From positions 248,001-312,000 of the forward strand of contig JAODTK010000688.1 of NCBI GenBank assembly GCA_026419785.1: a DNA stretch of 64,000 nucleotides. Direction: 5' to 3'. The notes beneath the pieces were generated by a model. It was not told the origin of the DNA, did no database searches, and was given only the letters and a program-made list of their open reading frames with translations. Of this stretch, positions 62,988-64,000 are shown in pieces. The DNA comes from Sclerodactyla briareus (taxonomy: Eukaryota; Echinodermata; Holothuroidea; Dendrochirotida; Sclerodactylidae). The first letter of the stretch is position 1. Each line of letters starts with the position of its first letter. The position numbers and the translations under genes were made by a program.

Positions 62988-64000
62988 ATGCTGCTATTTC
63001 CTGCTATATTTAATCATATCACTATTAATACTTGCCGTAATGATGATCTTCTTTTCATCATCACCTTTTGCTAGGATGAATCCTCTCAAACTAATTTTAT
63101 TAACCGTATTCATTCCGTTAAGCGCCCATCTCCTGCAGTAAGCGCCCACCAACTTTTTCGCAATGCAGGTCGATTACCCCCAAAACATGGGCTGTAGAAA
63201 TTGCAACATTATTTTCTCGAAATTGGAACACTATGTACATAAATGGACATTCATAATATCGCACAGGTTGAAGCAAACAATGTATTGCATCTGCTGCCCC
63301 CCTCTGCAACCCACCCTCCCCAATATTATCATGAAAAAAAAATCGCTTAGCGGAAGAATACGTAATATCTTTCCCAGAGTGTGGGGTACCTTATCTCCTG
63401 ATGTTAGAGAGCTGTTTCTTTTCAGCTCTCTTCAGTCTTTCGAAGGCGTTAATAATAATTTTTTTATCATTATCGCATATTATTTGATTTGTTGTTTGTG
63501 CCTTCTGTCATGTCTAGTCTATTTAGGGTTACAGGCCTTCGAGTCATAGGAATTGAGTTTCCTTTTGTTCATCCTGATCTTTTTGTTTTATGTATCATTT
63601 GTATGTACTGGGTATCTGTATATTCCAGATCAAATATATTAGTGGTATGAAATGGAATGAATAAAGTCAATGCATGTTATGCCATATGCCAGATGTTCGA
63701 GATATTTACTTCCAGTTGAGGCTGTGCCTGGTATGTATAATCATGTAATAGAATATCAACATTCGAAGAAGAATCAAAGAGTTACTTAGCAAAAGACATT
63801 TTGATATGTAGTACTATTACTGTTTGTTCTATCAAGTAAGTTCAGTCCTAGTGACAAGTGTGGAAGAGTTGCTCTGTAAAGCAAATATACCATTTGGTAG
63901 GGTGGGGGGAATACCCTTCGATCATCCCCATGCCGGCCTCGGGCTCACTGGTTCCATGTGTAAATGGGTATCCATAGAACAGCTAATTAATGCTCCTGCC
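62988..64000. other. No gene recognised up to the window end
   Basis: The next expected exon (MG7 or the CUB start) was not found, so the intron after exon 14 probably runs past the window. The 128-codon plus frame at 63163-63549 is mixed with T-rich sequence and shows no family feature. Confidence 0.5.

Overview
The window is animal nuclear DNA. Its long introns, GT-AG splice sites, microsatellites and dense minisatellite and transposon content have no bacterial or viral counterpart. The only gene I recognise codes for a thioester-protein family member (alpha-2-macroglobulin / CD109 / TEP). The repeat types (hairpin-headed repeats followed by GT or CTGT tracts, a short foldback element starting near AAAGGGCAAGTCCAGCC, tRNA-derived SINEs) resemble those of marine invertebrate deuterostomes such as echinoderms or hemichordates. 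That placement is a weak impression and I cannot name a species.

Layout. From 1 to 23.8 kb I see no supportable gene. This part holds repeats: a ~1.8-kb tandem duplication at 5.97-9.64 kb, a short TIR element at 9.47-9.72 kb, a possible Copia-gag-like scrap, an AACGTTTT-motif field near 14.5 kb and a ~310-bp-period array at 19.0-20.1 kb. From 23.81 to 60.90 kb, plus strand, lie about 14 exons of one CD109/A2M-like gene plus a second copy of the last exon. They run from the end of macroglobulin domain MG1, through MG2-MG5, to the MG6/bait-like junction with its FPETWLWDL motif. The signal-peptide exon should lie to the left or be unrecognised. The CUB, thioester (GCGEQ) and MG8 exons should lie to the right, beyond 64 kb. 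The gene start, gene end and thioester are not in view.

The exons join in consistent splice phase and give a continuous family-like protein, but only if single bases are added or removed at several points, mostly in or beside homopolymers. Duplicated non-coding blocks show the same one-base raggedness. Uncorrected long-read error is therefore a better explanation than a decayed pseudogene, though a pseudogene is not excluded.

The most interesting observation is at 60.4-60.9 kb. Two paralogous exons, each carrying a divergent bait-like segment followed by FPETWLWDL, lie head to tail and are separated by a 63-bp intron. This looks like a mutually exclusive exon pair, as known for the hypervariable region of insect Tep genes. 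The introns hold a 1.24-kb piggyBac-like non-autonomous insertion at TTAA inside a minisatellite whose other units preserve the empty site, several coding-looking minisatellites (33, 37 and 47 bp units), a ~595-bp higher-order tandem array, a foldback MITE, two tRNA-derived SINE heads and LINE scraps.
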